Shown here one piece after another: positions 9,855 through 19,468 of a stretch of 55,589 nucleotides of DNA (position 1 is the first letter of the stretch; each line of letters begins with the position of its first letter). The stretch is from Cyanobacteriota bacterium (GTDB taxonomy: Bacteria > Cyanobacteriota > Cyanobacteriia > Cyanobacteriales > Microcoleaceae): contig JANYGO010000141.1 in the NCBI GenBank assembly GCA_025362325.1, positions 1 through 55,589 on the forward strand, read 5' to 3'. A model generated the notes under the pieces. That model was given only the letters and a program-made list of their open reading frames with translations. It made no database searches and had not been told where the DNA came from. Made by a program: the position numbers and the translations under genes.

Positions 9855-11528
9855 TTATTTTTTGGTAATTTTCCACAGATTGAGCTCGACTTTAGCGTTA
9901 GCCGGGTTTATTTGATAGTTTTGCTGCCCAATTGCCGATCGCAAAGCTGAGGACGGTCTGTATAAAAACAACTCGCTGAAACCGCCGGGAATTTTCGGGA
10001 TTTCTGGTTTTTTCAGTGCCAATTCTCGATTTTTGTAGCAAGAAGTGTAACAGCGGGGTTCGATTAGCAGTTTGACTTTTGGTTGCAGGCGATAACTTAA
10101 AGGCATGATGTATGCGATATTCGCATCGCTGATAATTAAGGGATTGCTGGCAGAATTGACAGTCGCAGCTACTTCTAATTCGGCGCGCAACCACCCGCTG
10201 CCTTTATTCCACCAACTGTCTGCTTGAGAACTAACTCCACCGGAGATGATGCCCGCGCCAAACAGCGCCACAATCGCTATTTTCCACAATTTTTGCTGTT
10301 TTAAGTTATCAAAATTGTTGCTGATTTTCGCAGACAGCAGGTAAGCAACTGCTAGCTGAATTCCCACATAACAAGGAACTAAATATCGCGGATTTGCCGA
10401 TCGCCTCCCGCCTTTAAGTAGATCGGGTAAGGCTAAAAATATTGCCGTTGTAGCAATTAATAACAATACCATCAACCAAACCCGTTTTGGTGTTTGCCGG
10501 CACAGAAAATAAATCGCATAGCCAACTAAAGCTAGAATCATGATGCCAACGGGAATGACCAAGGCTAATTCTGTGGCGCTGGCACTGCCATCAATGCCAA
10601 TATCAAAAAATGCTATGCTGACGGCGCCCACCCACCTGCTAACTAATCTTAAGAGACTTGTTTGTTCTGCCCATGCTGTTGTGCTTCTAATTTGATTGAA
10701 GTTTTCTACAGTATTGATGAGGGAAGGCATGAAGCCGATTAAGGCGAACATTCCTGCTGCATAATAGGCAATAAATGTTTTAACATCCCGCCAGTTGGCA
10801 ATGACTGCGACGTAGATAGCCTGGGCTGCGGCTACCCAGACAAATAACAAGTGGGTGTACAATCCTAGTGTTGCTGCCCCTGCGTACAGCGCCCAGGAAA
10901 GAATGAGTGCGCTCGCATTTTGAGTAGACTGGGGGCGCATTGCTCGCAACAATGCTGCACTGGATAAAATAGTAGTTAATGTCCACAAACTGTACTGCCT
11001 TGCTTCTTGGGCAAACAAGATGTGGTAGGGAGAAATGGCAAAAATTGCGATCGCCATCCACGCCACAGCGGCAGATTCAAATAACTCCCAAGCCAGCCAA
11101 TAAACGGCCGGAAATACTAGCAAGCTAATCATTGCTGCCAAGCTTCTCATTGCTGCAACGGAACTGCCGAACAACTGCGCCCAAAATCGCGCTAGCACGT
11201 AATACAGCGGCGGGTGTTGGGGGTCTTCGGCGGCTAAGGAATTCAGAGTATCGCTTAAAGTTTTTTCGGAATTTATCTGCTGGTATTTTTGTAAATCCGA
11301 TGGTGAGGTTATTTTTTGGTACGAAGTTTTTTTGATAATTTCGGCTTCGGTGTAGCCGGAAACTCTCAAAGAAGTATATGTTTCGTCGATCCAGTAAAAT
11401 TTGCGATCGAGATTAACAAAGCGAAATAAAATGCCGATCGCTAATACAGCTATAATTAAAAATCGCAACCACTTGTCAAGTGGAGGGTTGTGAGAATTTA
11501 GTCGATCGCGATTTTTAGTAGATTCCAT
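9855..11528 (-). CDS. Glycosyltransferase family 39-like membrane protein
   Basis: 557 residues with a short charged N-terminus, one membrane helix at about 22-38, then a large luminal/periplasmic loop with the family-typical FYWIDETYTSLRVSGYTEAE and DPQHPPLYYVLARFWAQLFG, followed by about 9-10 membrane helices and a soluble C-terminal domain. The Asp-Glu after the first helix is the catalytic acidic pair region of GT-C transferases of the ArnT/PMT (GT39, PF13231) group, which move a sugar from a polyprenyl-phosphate carrier. The substrate cannot be read from sequence. It is a single gene, with class B repeats directly upstream. Confidence 0.8.
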   Translation of the reverse strand: MESTKNRDRLNSHNPPLDKWLRFLIIAVLAIGILFRFVNLDRKFYWIDETYTSLRVSGYTEAEIIKKTSYQKITSPSDLQKYQQINSEKTLSDTLNSLAAEDPQHPPLYYVLARFWAQLFGSSVAAMRSLAAMISLLVFPAVYWLAWELFESAAVAWMAIAIFAISPYHILFAQEARQYSLWTLTTILSSAALLRAMRPQSTQNASALILSWALYAGAATLGLYTHLLFVWVAAAQAIYVAVIANWRDVKTFIAYYAAGMFALIGFMPSLINTVENFNQIRSTTAWAEQTSLLRLVSRWVGAVSIAFFDIGIDGSASATELALVIPVGIMILALVGYAIYFLCRQTPKRVWLMVLLLIATTAIFLALPDLLKGGRRSANPRYLVPCYVGIQLAVAYLLSAKISNNFDNLKQQKLWKIAIVALFGAGIISGGVSSQADSWWNKGSGWLRAELEVAATVNSASNPLIISDANIAYIMPLSYRLQPKVKLLIEPRCYTSCYKNRELALKKPEIPKIPGGFSELFLYRPSSALRSAIGQQNYQINPANAKVELNLWKITKK

Positions 11529-11566
11529 TTTATAAATAGCTAATCTGTCACCCTACAGACAACATG

Positions 11567-11709
11567 GTTCGTAGTGAGGACTTTAGTCCTTCTTTCTCAA
11601 AAGCCAGAGAGAGGACTGAAGTCCTCACTACAAACGAAAGGTTCGTAGTGAGGACTTCAGTCCTTCTTTCTTCAAACCCAGAGAGAGGACTGAAGTCCTC
11701 ACTACGAAC
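11567..11709. repeat. Class B palindromic repeat, two tandem 69-bp copies
   Basis: Two near-identical copies (11567-11635 and 11641-11709) are separated by 5 bases. Each begins gttcgtagtgaggactt and ends with its inverse, around a loop containing ctttctt..ccagagagag. They fill almost the whole gap between putA (its 3' end) and the glycosyltransferase start. Confidence 0.9.
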
Positions 11710-11723
11710 GAACGAAAGAATGA

Positions 11724-14699
11724 TTAATCGTCTACTCCTTCAATCGGCGCAAAACCTTGCCGCTGAATATTTTCGGTAATGGTGCGCGGTTCCAGGAATT
11801 GCAGCAAATAATCCGGGCCGCCAGCCTTGGAACCAACTCCCGAAAGTTTGAATCCTCCGAAGGGTTGGCGCGATACCACAGCGCCGGTGATTCCGCGATT
11901 TATGTACAGGTTTCCGACTTCAAAATCGGCTTGGGCGCGATCGATATGCGAAGGCGTGCGAGAATACAATCCGCCGGTTAACGCGAAATTCGTGCCGTTA
12001 GCAATGGTAATCGCTTCGCTGAAATTCTTTGCCCGAATCACCGACAAAACTGGGCCAAAAATTTCTTCTTGGGCGAGAGTTGCAGTCGGCGCTACTTCCG
12101 TAACAATGACTGGCCCGACAAAATAGCCAGTTTCCGGTGCCGACATTTCCAAGGCTATCTTAGCTTCGGCGCGACCTGTTTCGATGTATTCGCGGATGCG
12201 CGACTGGGCCGTAGCATCAATCACAGGGCCGACTTGAGTACCGGGATTTTCGGCTGGGCCGACATTGAGCGATCGCGTGGCTTCTACCAATCTTTCCACA
12301 AAAGCATCGTACACCGACTCGACCACAATTACTCGCGAACAAGCAGAACATTTTTGGCCGCTGTATCCAAATGCCGAATAAACTACGCCTGCGACTGCTT
12401 GGTCTAAATCCGCACTTTCATCGACAATAATTGCATTTTTGCCGCCCATTTCCGCGATTACTCGTTTCAGGTGTTTTTGTCCCGGTTGCAAAATTGCTGC
12501 TTGGGCATAAATCTGACAGCCAACTTCCTGAGAACCGGTGAAGGTAATCATGTGAACGTCGGGATGTTTCACCATGTAAGCGCCGACGGTTGAACCTTTG
12601 CACGGCACGTATTGAAAAACGCCTTTGGGAATCCCGGCTTCTAGCAAAATCTCAGCTATCTTTGCCGCAATTACTGTGGAAAATTCCGCAGGTTTGAGCA
12701 AAGTACAGTTCCCGGCAACCAGCGATGCAACTGTCATCCCGACGGGAATTGCGAGGGGGAAATTCCAAGGAGAAATAATCAGAGAAATGCCGCGCGGCTG
12801 ATAGGTGTAGCGGTTGGTTTCTCCGGCTATGTCGTAATTTTGCCCTTGTTCCAACCGTTCCATTTCGTCGGCGTAGTAGCGACAAAAGTCAATGGCTTCG
12901 GAGACTTCGGCATCGCATTCTCTGACGGGTTTGCCGACTTCAAATACCATCCAAGCTGATAGTTCGTGCCGCCGCTGTTCCATCAATTCTGCTGCTTTGC
13001 GCAGGACTCCGGCGCGCTGGCGGACGGGGGTTTTCCGCCAACTGGTGGAGGCTGTTTTTGCTGCTTCTAGGGCTTGTTTGGCTTGTTCTTCCGAAAGCAA
13101 TCCGATTTTGCCGACTACTTCTGCGGGATTGGAAGGGTTGAGAGAGTTAACTGTTGTTTCGGTGTTTTGGTATTCGCCATCGATTAGCGGTAAATAGGTT
13201 TTACCTAGGTTGGCGCGCACTGATTTGATGGCTGCTTCTGCTTGTTGCCGCAATTTGGTATTGGCGTAGTCGGTATCGGCGACGTTGGGGAATACTTTGC
13301 TGTAAACTAGCTGGTCGTTGCCATTGGCGACTGGGGCGGCTAATAATTGTTCGATCGGCATTTCTTCGGAACTTTGCCGAATAAACGAACTGTTGGCGGT
13401 ATTTTCCAGCAACCGGCGGATCAAATAAGCCATTCCAGGCAACAAATCGCCGTAGGGACAGTATACTCGGACGCGATAACCTCGATCGACCAAAAGCTTA
13501 GCCAATTTGTCCCCCATGCCGTACAGTACCTGCATTTCAAAGCGGCGGCGTGGTATGTTGAGAGTTTCGGCAATCGCGATCGCCCTGGCTTGCGATCGTA
13601 CGTTGTGGCTAGCAATTGCAGCATACAAATATTCGTGATTTTCCAGCAACAACTGAGTCATTGCTTCAAAATTTGCATCCGTAGCCACTTTATCATTATA
13701 GACTGGCTGCGGCCAATCTTTCTGCATCGCCTTGATAGTTTCCTGATCCCAGTAAGCACCTTTTACCACACGCACCGTTACCGGATTTCCGCGTTTTTTT
13801 GCCCAAGCAATAATGCCTTGCAAATCTTGTTTGCTATCGCGCAAATATGCCTGCATTGTAATTCCAACATCTGTGCGACTGCGGAATTCTTCCTCTAACA
13901 ATAAGTCTTTCAGAATACTGAGAGTTAAACTCTTGTATGCGTACTGTTCCATGTCGAAATGAACTGCTGCCCCCAACTCTTTCGCGCGCCGCAATAACAA
14001 GCGAATTCTCTCGCTGACTTTTTCCTCGCTGCCTTTAGCATCCAGCGGATCAAACTGAGAATAAAAAGCAGTTAACTTGACAGATACTTGCACTCGCGGC
14101 AGAGTTTCGCCATCAGCTTTGTCAATGGCATCTACCTGCGACCAATTCTTTGCTGCACTGGTCAATTCCGCCATCAATTCCAAATAGCGATTTAGATAAA
14201 TTTCCGCCTCAGTTTCGGTAATTACAGCTTCCCCCAAAAGGTCAACTGTAAAACCCATTTTATCTTTGCGAAGCCGCTCTAAGGTTTTAATTACCTGCTT
14301 GATATTTTCCCCAGAAATATACTTGTGCGCCAAAGTTTCCACCGCAGGCGCCACCGTAGTCGCAGCCAATTGGCCGGGGACAGAATCAGCATTAGCAAAG
14401 TTGAGCAACTTTTTCAATGCTTCGGGCAATTCTACTTCTTCCACAGTCAAGTATTCTTGCAAGTGGCGGGCAATTTCTGGCCTGCTGCGGAGGGCGGGCA
14501 AACAGTCAATAAATCGAAACAATTGCACCCGCAGTCCGGGACTGGCCATTGCCCAATCCATCAGTTTGTCGTCCCAGCGCATTTGGTCTTGCAGTTGGCC
14601 GAAAAACGATCGCTTTTTGTCTTGAGTTGCCTTCAGAATTTCTTTGGCAATTTCTTGGGTTTTTGCTTCGTAGATGCTTGGAGATACTTGTGCGATCAT
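11724..14699 (-). CDS. putA: Bifunctional proline dehydrogenase / L-glutamate gamma-semialdehyde dehydrogenase
   Basis: 991 residues. It oxidises proline to P5C (FAD-dependent) and then glutamate semialdehyde to glutamate (NAD-dependent). Residues about 15-110 are the PutA helical arm; about 120-440 the proline dehydrogenase barrel (VQVSVKLTAF, GAAVHFDMEQYAYK, VRVVKGAYWD, YGMGDKLAKLL, RVYCPYGDLLPGMAYLIRRLLEN split by turns); about 490-975 the aldehyde dehydrogenase with ISPWNFPLAIP, TFTGSQEVG, the Glu of AEMGGKNAIIVD and catalytic Cys784 in SGQKCSACSR, then EEIFGPVLSV. It lacks the N-terminal ribbon-helix-helix repressor domain and the C-terminal extension of the 1300-residue enterobacterial PutA, the usual short form in cyanobacteria. 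The gene is monocistronic and ends close to class B repeats. Confidence 0.95.
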   Translation of the reverse strand: MIAQVSPSIYEAKTQEIAKEILKATQDKKRSFFGQLQDQMRWDDKLMDWAMASPGLRVQLFRFIDCLPALRSRPEIARHLQEYLTVEEVELPEALKKLLNFANADSVPGQLAATTVAPAVETLAHKYISGENIKQVIKTLERLRKDKMGFTVDLLGEAVITETEAEIYLNRYLELMAELTSAAKNWSQVDAIDKADGETLPRVQVSVKLTAFYSQFDPLDAKGSEEKVSERIRLLLRRAKELGAAVHFDMEQYAYKSLTLSILKDLLLEEEFRSRTDVGITMQAYLRDSKQDLQGIIAWAKKRGNPVTVRVVKGAYWDQETIKAMQKDWPQPVYNDKVATDANFEAMTQLLLENHEYLYAAIASHNVRSQARAIAIAETLNIPRRRFEMQVLYGMGDKLAKLLVDRGYRVRVYCPYGDLLPGMAYLIRRLLENTANSSFIRQSSEEMPIEQLLAAPVANGNDQLVYSKVFPNVADTDYANTKLRQQAEAAIKSVRANLGKTYLPLIDGEYQNTETTVNSLNPSNPAEVVGKIGLLSEEQAKQALEAAKTASTSWRKTPVRQRAGVLRKAAELMEQRRHELSAWMVFEVGKPVRECDAEVSEAIDFCRYYADEMERLEQGQNYDIAGETNRYTYQPRGISLIISPWNFPLAIPVGMTVASLVAGNCTLLKPAEFSTVIAAKIAEILLEAGIPKGVFQYVPCKGSTVGAYMVKHPDVHMITFTGSQEVGCQIYAQAAILQPGQKHLKRVIAEMGGKNAIIVDESADLDQAVAGVVYSAFGYSGQKCSACSRVIVVESVYDAFVERLVEATRSLNVGPAENPGTQVGPVIDATAQSRIREYIETGRAEAKIALEMSAPETGYFVGPVIVTEVAPTATLAQEEIFGPVLSVIRAKNFSEAITIANGTNFALTGGLYSRTPSHIDRAQADFEVGNLYINRGITGAVVSRQPFGGFKLSGVGSKAGGPDYLLQFLEPRTITENIQRQGFAPIEGVDD

Positions 14700-14790
14700 T
14701 AGTAATTAGTAATTGGTAATGGGTAATTGGTAATTGACAACCAGAAGGATTTATGTATTTTGTAACTACCCCCCGATCCAATTATACTTG

Positions 14791-15699
14791 CTATTTTACT
14801 TCAAGTTTAACTCCGTAGTTTGCTTGGCGATCGCCTGAAATTTCAATAGTATAGTCGCCGCTACTGGCTAATTGACCTTGCCACGGGCTTGTACTGTTTG
14901 CAGTACCGACTTTTTCACCGTTAGGAGCAATAATGTCTGCACTAACTTGACCTTCTTGCACCTTTACTGTCATGCTTTGGCCGCTATTGCAGTCGAGCAA
15001 GTAGCGTTTGGATTTGTTGGCTCGCAAACTATTGCTGAGAGTCGTTCCCGTAGCACCGGCTTGAAAACTAACTCGTTCGGTTACAGGGGTTTCCACCGCA
15101 GCGCCAGAAGCAGCCGGAGAAGGCGACGGCGACGGCGCAAGTTGCGGAACGGCTGACAGGGATGGTATTTGAGTCTGACTGGGCGACGGAGGGATGGTGG
15201 GGGTCAGTGTCTGCTGGGGTGCTGGGCCCACTCCGGGCCGGAGGTTGGCGGGTACTGCTGGGACAGGAGGAGGGCTTTCCGGGAGGGGTACGTCGGAGGG
15301 CAGTTTGATTTGAATGTTCGCTCTTTCCTGATACATTCTCCACCCTAGCAAACTGCCGAGACTGAGGACGGAACCGACTAACATTCCGCTGAGAAAAACA
15401 GCCAATATTTGCCAAATTCGAGTTTGTTTGGGTTGGGGATTTGCCGTTTGATTTAGTTGAGTTGGGTAATTTTCATTTTGAATTGTTTCCGGCGCGATAT
15501 CGGCGGCAATTGGAATTGTTTCGGCTTCGGAAGTTGCCGTTGAAATATCTTCGGGCATGGCAATTTCAGCGGGAGTTTCGGCCGATTCGGAAGTTGCATC
15601 GTTACTGGCAATTGCAGTGCTCGCGAACTCATCGCTGGCAGTGGGAATTGTTTCCGGTTGCTGAGTCAAAATTTGGTTTTTTTCCTGTTCGTCGCTCAT
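14791..15699 (-). CDS. Membrane-anchored proline-rich protein with C-terminal beta-sandwich (hypothetical)
   Basis: About 302 residues from the ATG; a longer frame would need a TTG seven codons upstream. The N-terminal ~85 residues are acidic and disordered (Ser/Thr/Glu/Ala rich). One membrane helix follows (IWQILAVFLSGMLVGSVLSL) near residues 98-118, then a Pro/Ser-rich linker of about 80 residues and a C-terminal domain of about 95 residues with SKRYLLDCNSGQSMTVKVQE and SSGDYTIEISGDRQANYGV. That last block resembles PPC-like beta-sandwiches found C-terminal in cyanobacterial surface proteins and kinases. Expected topology: cytoplasmic N-terminus, external C-terminal domain. Function unknown. 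Confidence 0.65.
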   Translation of the reverse strand: MSDEQEKNQILTQQPETIPTASDEFASTAIASNDATSESAETPAEIAMPEDISTATSEAETIPIAADIAPETIQNENYPTQLNQTANPQPKQTRIWQILAVFLSGMLVGSVLSLGSLLGWRMYQERANIQIKLPSDVPLPESPPPVPAVPANLRPGVGPAPQQTLTPTIPPSPSQTQIPSLSAVPQLAPSPSPSPAASGAAVETPVTERVSFQAGATGTTLSNSLRANKSKRYLLDCNSGQSMTVKVQEGQVSADIIAPNGEKVGTANSTSPWQGQLASSGDYTIEISGDRQANYGVKLEVK

Positions 15700-15837
15700 G
15701 GGGCTAAATTTCTTGTACAAATACCGCTTTTAGACATTTTACGTTACTGGCGCGATCGCCCGCACGGCATCGGTACACCAAGGCCCTTCGCGGAATCTGT
15801 CGGCTGGGGCGATCGCAAATTTACCAACTTTTAAAAC

Positions 15838-16191
15838 CTATGATATTTCTCGATATGGACGATTGACTCTAACCAGCGTCCCTCTCAATGTTTCCACATT
15901 AGAAATAGCATCCGAAATTCGTGTAGCCATCCTCTGTCTGTCCTGTTGGTCGTCTTTACAGACAATGATACCAGCATGGTTAGGTTGTGAAGCGTGCAGT
16001 CGGATAAAATCGATTCTATTGAGTGTTAAAACTGCCCGTTCATTTGTAACAGCAAAAGCCCGGACATCTTCATCAGGAATGCCCAGATTTGCGTTCCTCG
16101 CTTCTTTTACAGTAAGCACATCGTGACCTAGATCGCGAAGTAGTTCAACTACTATCCTAGGAAATTGTTCATCTGCATACAAACGTGCCAT
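15838..16191 (-). CDS. DUF5615 PIN-like protein, probable toxin of a DUF433/DUF5615 pair
   Basis: 117 residues. It has the DUF5615/Mut7-C-like opening LYADEQFPRIVVELLRDLGHDV, then IPDEDVRAFAVTNERAVLTLNRIDFIRLH and HAGIIVCKDDQ. The acidic residues (Asp7-Glu8, Asp56-Glu57-Asp58 region and Asp near 80) correspond to the metal site of PIN-like ribonucleases. The start lies 4 bases after the stop of the DUF433 gene, the typical antitoxin-then-toxin order. By family this is a type II toxin-antitoxin module of VapC-like logic; activity here is inferred. Confidence 0.8.
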   Translation of the reverse strand: MARLYADEQFPRIVVELLRDLGHDVLTVKEARNANLGIPDEDVRAFAVTNERAVLTLNRIDFIRLHASQPNHAGIIVCKDDQQDRQRMATRISDAISNVETLRGTLVRVNRPYREIS

Positions 16192-16195
16192 TCTG

Positions 16196-16522
16196 TTAAT
16201 CTATGTCGTTCAACTTAATTGCTGCTTCAATCTCGTCAGGAAATGCTTCAGCATAAGCCCAGGCATTTTTTAAATCGCTATCACTAATATGCGGATAATC
16301 TGCTAAAAGTTGAGCGTCAGTCGCGCCTAATCGACGAGACTCTACCAGTCCCCAAACAGAAATTCGAGTCCCTGCAATCCTGGCATTACCGCCGACAACA
16401 CCGGGAGTTTTTTCAATTAAGTGCCAAGCGTTAGCTAAACTTTGAGCTAATATCTGTATTGCTCGAGCTTTTTCAGCCGGAGTCAGGGAAAGCAGTTGCG
16501 GTTCTAATTCTTTTAGTGTCAT
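16196..16522 (-). CDS. DUF433 protein, probable antitoxin
   Basis: 108 residues. The N-terminal ~40 residues form a helical linker (LSLTPAEKARAIQILAQSLA). The C-terminal ~65 residues are the DUF433 winged-helix-like domain: KTPGVVGGNARIAGTRISVW, LVESRRLGATDAQLLADYPHI and DLKNAWAYAEAFPDEIE. It precedes and nearly abuts the DUF5615 gene, so the two are almost certainly cotranscribed. DUF433 proteins bind DNA and are expected to autoregulate. A close paralogue is encoded at 19497-19823. Confidence 0.8.
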   Translation of the reverse strand: MTLKELEPQLLSLTPAEKARAIQILAQSLANAWHLIEKTPGVVGGNARIAGTRISVWGLVESRRLGATDAQLLADYPHISDSDLKNAWAYAEAFPDEIEAAIKLNDID

Positions 16523-16559
16523 AGTAGATCGGGTTTTGCTGCCGGGAATTTCATATCTA

Positions 16560-16750
16560 TATTATAGCGATCGGGCGGTTTCAACCGCTTTTTTTGAGAT
16601 CTAACTCGAATATGCTAAGCTCGTTATTCGAGTTAGAGGTCAAACTCGACAAACGAAGTCCATGCCAAGCGGACTAAAAAATCGCGGTAGGGTGCGTCGC
16701 TCATATATTGTCGTAAATTACCGGGATTATCGCAGCGACGCACCCTACTT
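16560..16750. repeat. Spacer with short palindromes
   Basis: Between the DUF433 gene and the PAD-like gene lie three inverted repeats: ggcggtttcaaccgcttttt (a class A half-element), ctaactcgaatatgc..cgttattcgagttag, and ggtagggtgcgtcgc ... gcgacgcaccctac (16684-16747) with a 34-base middle. No gene is visible in the 255 bases. The first could end the upstream-reading transcript. Confidence 0.7.
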
Positions 16751-16777
16751 TCACTGTCCCCGGTCAACTGTCAACTA

Positions 16778-19300
16778 TCAATTATTAGGCAAAGACTGCC
16801 AAAAAGGCCGCGGTTCAGGCTGCCTCACAGTATTCGTCGCCGACTGCACGTTTCCTTTCAATTCTTGATAATACCTGTCATCCAGAAAACTAACACTAAC
16901 GCCAGCCGGAATTAGCAATTGGCGCAATCTTTCTTGAGTGTAATCTTTGCCGTCAATCATCGCCCCGCGCGGATTGGAAACTAACAACTTGCCGTTAACT
17001 GGCACCGAATTTACCATATTCGGCCACCAAGCATAACCGCTGTAGCCAAACATCATTGGAACTTGAACGATTTGGTCGTCAGTGAGGGAAAACTCTTTTT
17101 TCAACTTATCTAAAATCGGATTAATTTTCTGCTTTTGCAAATTGAGATTGTGTTGAATTAAAGCGGGATTTCTCAAAGCCGCACTGACAGTTGTTTGAGT
17201 GCTCAAACCGCGATTGATCGCAGCCTCGCCATAACCTTTGCCCACCAATTCTTCCAATAGTCTAACTCCGGCTTCTGGACTGGCGATCGCCATTATATAC
17301 TTTCCGGGAGTTTGACTGGGAATAAAATTGATAATTTCATCGACTTGACGAGTCAAAAGCCAAGAAGTATCAATATCCACCGCCGGCCCTTGAATTTTTT
17401 GAGCTTGAATAAAATCAAGTACCTCTGGATTAAAACCAGCATTCCCCGAATTTCCGTAATAAACTCGACCCATTGGATATCCGGGAATCGGCGGAGTCAC
17501 CTGCAAATTTCCGTATCCATCAGACCACTGATTAACCGGGTCTAAGGAGCGAGGCTTGCCAATTTTAAATACTCTCAAATCTCGCTCTTGAGTTGATTGA
17601 TCAGGCTGTTTTTTGTCGGGATCGCGATTGCTTTTTATGGCTACATTAAATTGGCGCAGCTCTGATTTTTCGGGAACCTGAACGTAGCCGTTTTTCTGAA
17701 TGTCTTGCATCCAAGCATTATCGCCCTGGATAATTTTCACTTGAGCGCCTGTGGGTTCTACAGCTTGTTTGAGTTGGGAGATAAATTCACTGTTTGCCGC
17801 GCCTCTGTCGCTGACCTCGACTTCTTTTACAGGTGCGGTATTTGGCGCGAGCATCCAAGGACTGACGCCCATTTGGATGGTGGCGGCGGCGATTTGTTGA
17901 CCGTTGTTTTCAGCAGTTGCTTTGAGATTAACTTTGCCGTTCCAGTTGCGATCGGCAAATTGTTTTGCTTCCACACCTAATACAATATTCGTGCTGAAAA
18001 CCAGGGGTTTAGCACCGGATATATCTACAGGTTGCCAGCCGTCACCTGTTTTCTGAAAAACGCTGATGTGAGGGCTGGCAATGGTATCAGCAGTGATAAA
18101 TAATTGAGAGGTTTTGAAGTTTTCAGACAGGATTAAGTTAACTTGAGAAAGCATTGCTGCGCGGCGGGGGACGCTAACTTTGGTTTCTTGCCAAATCGGT
18201 ATTTTGCTGCGGCGATCGTTTTGGCGATCGTCAAATAGAATTAGCGCGCCGCTGGACAGTGACCATTGTTCTTTTCCGGCTTCGTCTAGCTGATTAATGT
18301 TGCCGTCTCTGTTAGTATCTCCCGCAAAGAAGAAGTTCGACGGCGAGGCGGGGGGCGTTACTGGGCTGGGAGTTGCGGTTGCGGTTGATTTAGGAGTTGG
18401 TTGAGGAGTTGCTGGTTGATTTAGTTCTAATTGTTGTCTTTGTTGTTCTTTTAGGGCTAATTCTTGCTTTTCTAATTCTTGTCTGGTTAGTTCTTTTAGT
18501 GCTAATTCTTGCCTTTCTTTTGCTTGGCGGGCGACTTCTTGTTTTTCTTGTTTTTGGCGGACTAATTCTTGCCTTGCAAATTCTTGTTTTTCTAGTTCTC
18601 TGCGGGCGAATTCTTTTTTCTCTTGTTCTTTTCTCTCTATTTCGCGGCGAGCAAATTCTTTTTGTTCTTGCTCTTTTCGGGCGATTTCTCTTACCTGTTC
18701 TTCCTCGGCTCTAATTTTGGCAACAGAACGTGCTACTTGCCATTCGTAGGTAGCGACGGTGAGATTTCCTTGATATTCGATGGTTTTGTCGATCGCAGCC
18801 TCAGCCAACAAAGAACCGTGGGGAATGAGTCGCAGGGTATTGAGAGCAATCTGCCACAGGCGTTGTGACTGTTCCCAAGTAGCGGGATCGGCTTTAGAAG
18901 TGCGTCCAATGACGACGGCTTGGGAGGCTATTCTAGCGGCTTCGTCCCAATTATTTTTGGCTTGTTTTTCTATTTGAATCTGATTTTGAACGTTTTGCAG
19001 TTGCTGCGTCAGAGTTTGGGATTGCTGGCGGGGGCTTTCTGGTTTCCAATATTCGGGGGAAAACAGGCTGCTGTCGGGAGTTTTGGCAAGGTTATCTAAT
19101 TGTACTTTGAGGCGATCGCGCAATTTGTAGAGTTCCGAAAGGGATTGCGGAGTTTCGGCGTCTGGCTGTCGCGCAGAGATTGCGAGTTGGTAGTTGAGGG
19201 AAGGTTGGGCCAGCGTTTGGGGGACTGCTACCCAGATAATCCCGATGACGACACCGAAAGCATTGATAATGGCGATCGCAATATATTTAACCAAACGCAT
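16778..19300 (-). CDS. Peptidylarginine deiminase-like protein with membrane anchor and coiled coil; catalytic residues lost
   Basis: 840 residues. Residues about 7-28 form a signal/anchor helix. Residues about 190-295 are a charged repeat (Lys/Arg/Glu with E-F-A-R-R-E and Q-E-L-A units), probably a long helix. Residues about 320-480 match the PAD middle domain, with the calcium loop DTNRDGNINQLDE and GALILFDD. Residues about 500-840 match the PAD catalytic domain (PF03068): DNAWMQD (Asp533), GYGNLQVTPP, YPMGRVYYG, SWLLTRQVDEIINFIP, LVSNPRGAMIDGKDY and a C-terminal GNVQSATN. In active PADs the catalytic motifs are GHVDE and EVHCGTN. Here the His position is Gln652 and the Cys position is Ser820; Asp533 and Asp654 remain. 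Citrullination is therefore unlikely, while calcium or arginine binding may persist. The domain call is strong; the role is unknown. Confidence 0.8.
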   Translation of the reverse strand: MRLVKYIAIAIINAFGVVIGIIWVAVPQTLAQPSLNYQLAISARQPDAETPQSLSELYKLRDRLKVQLDNLAKTPDSSLFSPEYWKPESPRQQSQTLTQQLQNVQNQIQIEKQAKNNWDEAARIASQAVVIGRTSKADPATWEQSQRLWQIALNTLRLIPHGSLLAEAAIDKTIEYQGNLTVATYEWQVARSVAKIRAEEEQVREIARKEQEQKEFARREIERKEQEKKEFARRELEKQEFARQELVRQKQEKQEVARQAKERQELALKELTRQELEKQELALKEQQRQQLELNQPATPQPTPKSTATATPSPVTPPASPSNFFFAGDTNRDGNINQLDEAGKEQWSLSSGALILFDDRQNDRRSKIPIWQETKVSVPRRAAMLSQVNLILSENFKTSQLFITADTIASPHISVFQKTGDGWQPVDISGAKPLVFSTNIVLGVEAKQFADRNWNGKVNLKATAENNGQQIAAATIQMGVSPWMLAPNTAPVKEVEVSDRGAANSEFISQLKQAVEPTGAQVKIIQGDNAWMQDIQKNGYVQVPEKSELRQFNVAIKSNRDPDKKQPDQSTQERDLRVFKIGKPRSLDPVNQWSDGYGNLQVTPPIPGYPMGRVYYGNSGNAGFNPEVLDFIQAQKIQGPAVDIDTSWLLTRQVDEIINFIPSQTPGKYIMAIASPEAGVRLLEELVGKGYGEAAINRGLSTQTTVSAALRNPALIQHNLNLQKQKINPILDKLKKEFSLTDDQIVQVPMMFGYSGYAWWPNMVNSVPVNGKLLVSNPRGAMIDGKDYTQERLRQLLIPAGVSVSFLDDRYYQELKGNVQSATNTVRQPEPRPFWQSLPNN

Positions 19301-19364
19301 ATAGTTTATCCTCAGACACCAAATGATTTTACCTAATCTGGGGATAAATGGGGAATTTAATTAT

Positions 19365-19468
19365 AAGGGCTTACGCATGGGGCCCAGAAACCGGGTTTTT
19401 TGCCTAATCTGTCGGTAGCAACGAAGTATTGTTGTAAAAAACCCGGTTTCTTTGTCGGAGTCCATAGG
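19365..19468. repeat. Class C palindromic element (AAACCGGGTTTT type)
   Basis: Inverted cores cagaaaccgggttttttg and aaaaaacccggtttctttg flank a 36-base middle, within ends of the form AGGGYTTAYGCA. A second copy lies at 28111-28219 in the same orientation with the same layout. This copy sits inside what was the toxin gene partnered with the DUF433 gene at 19497. Confidence 0.8.
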
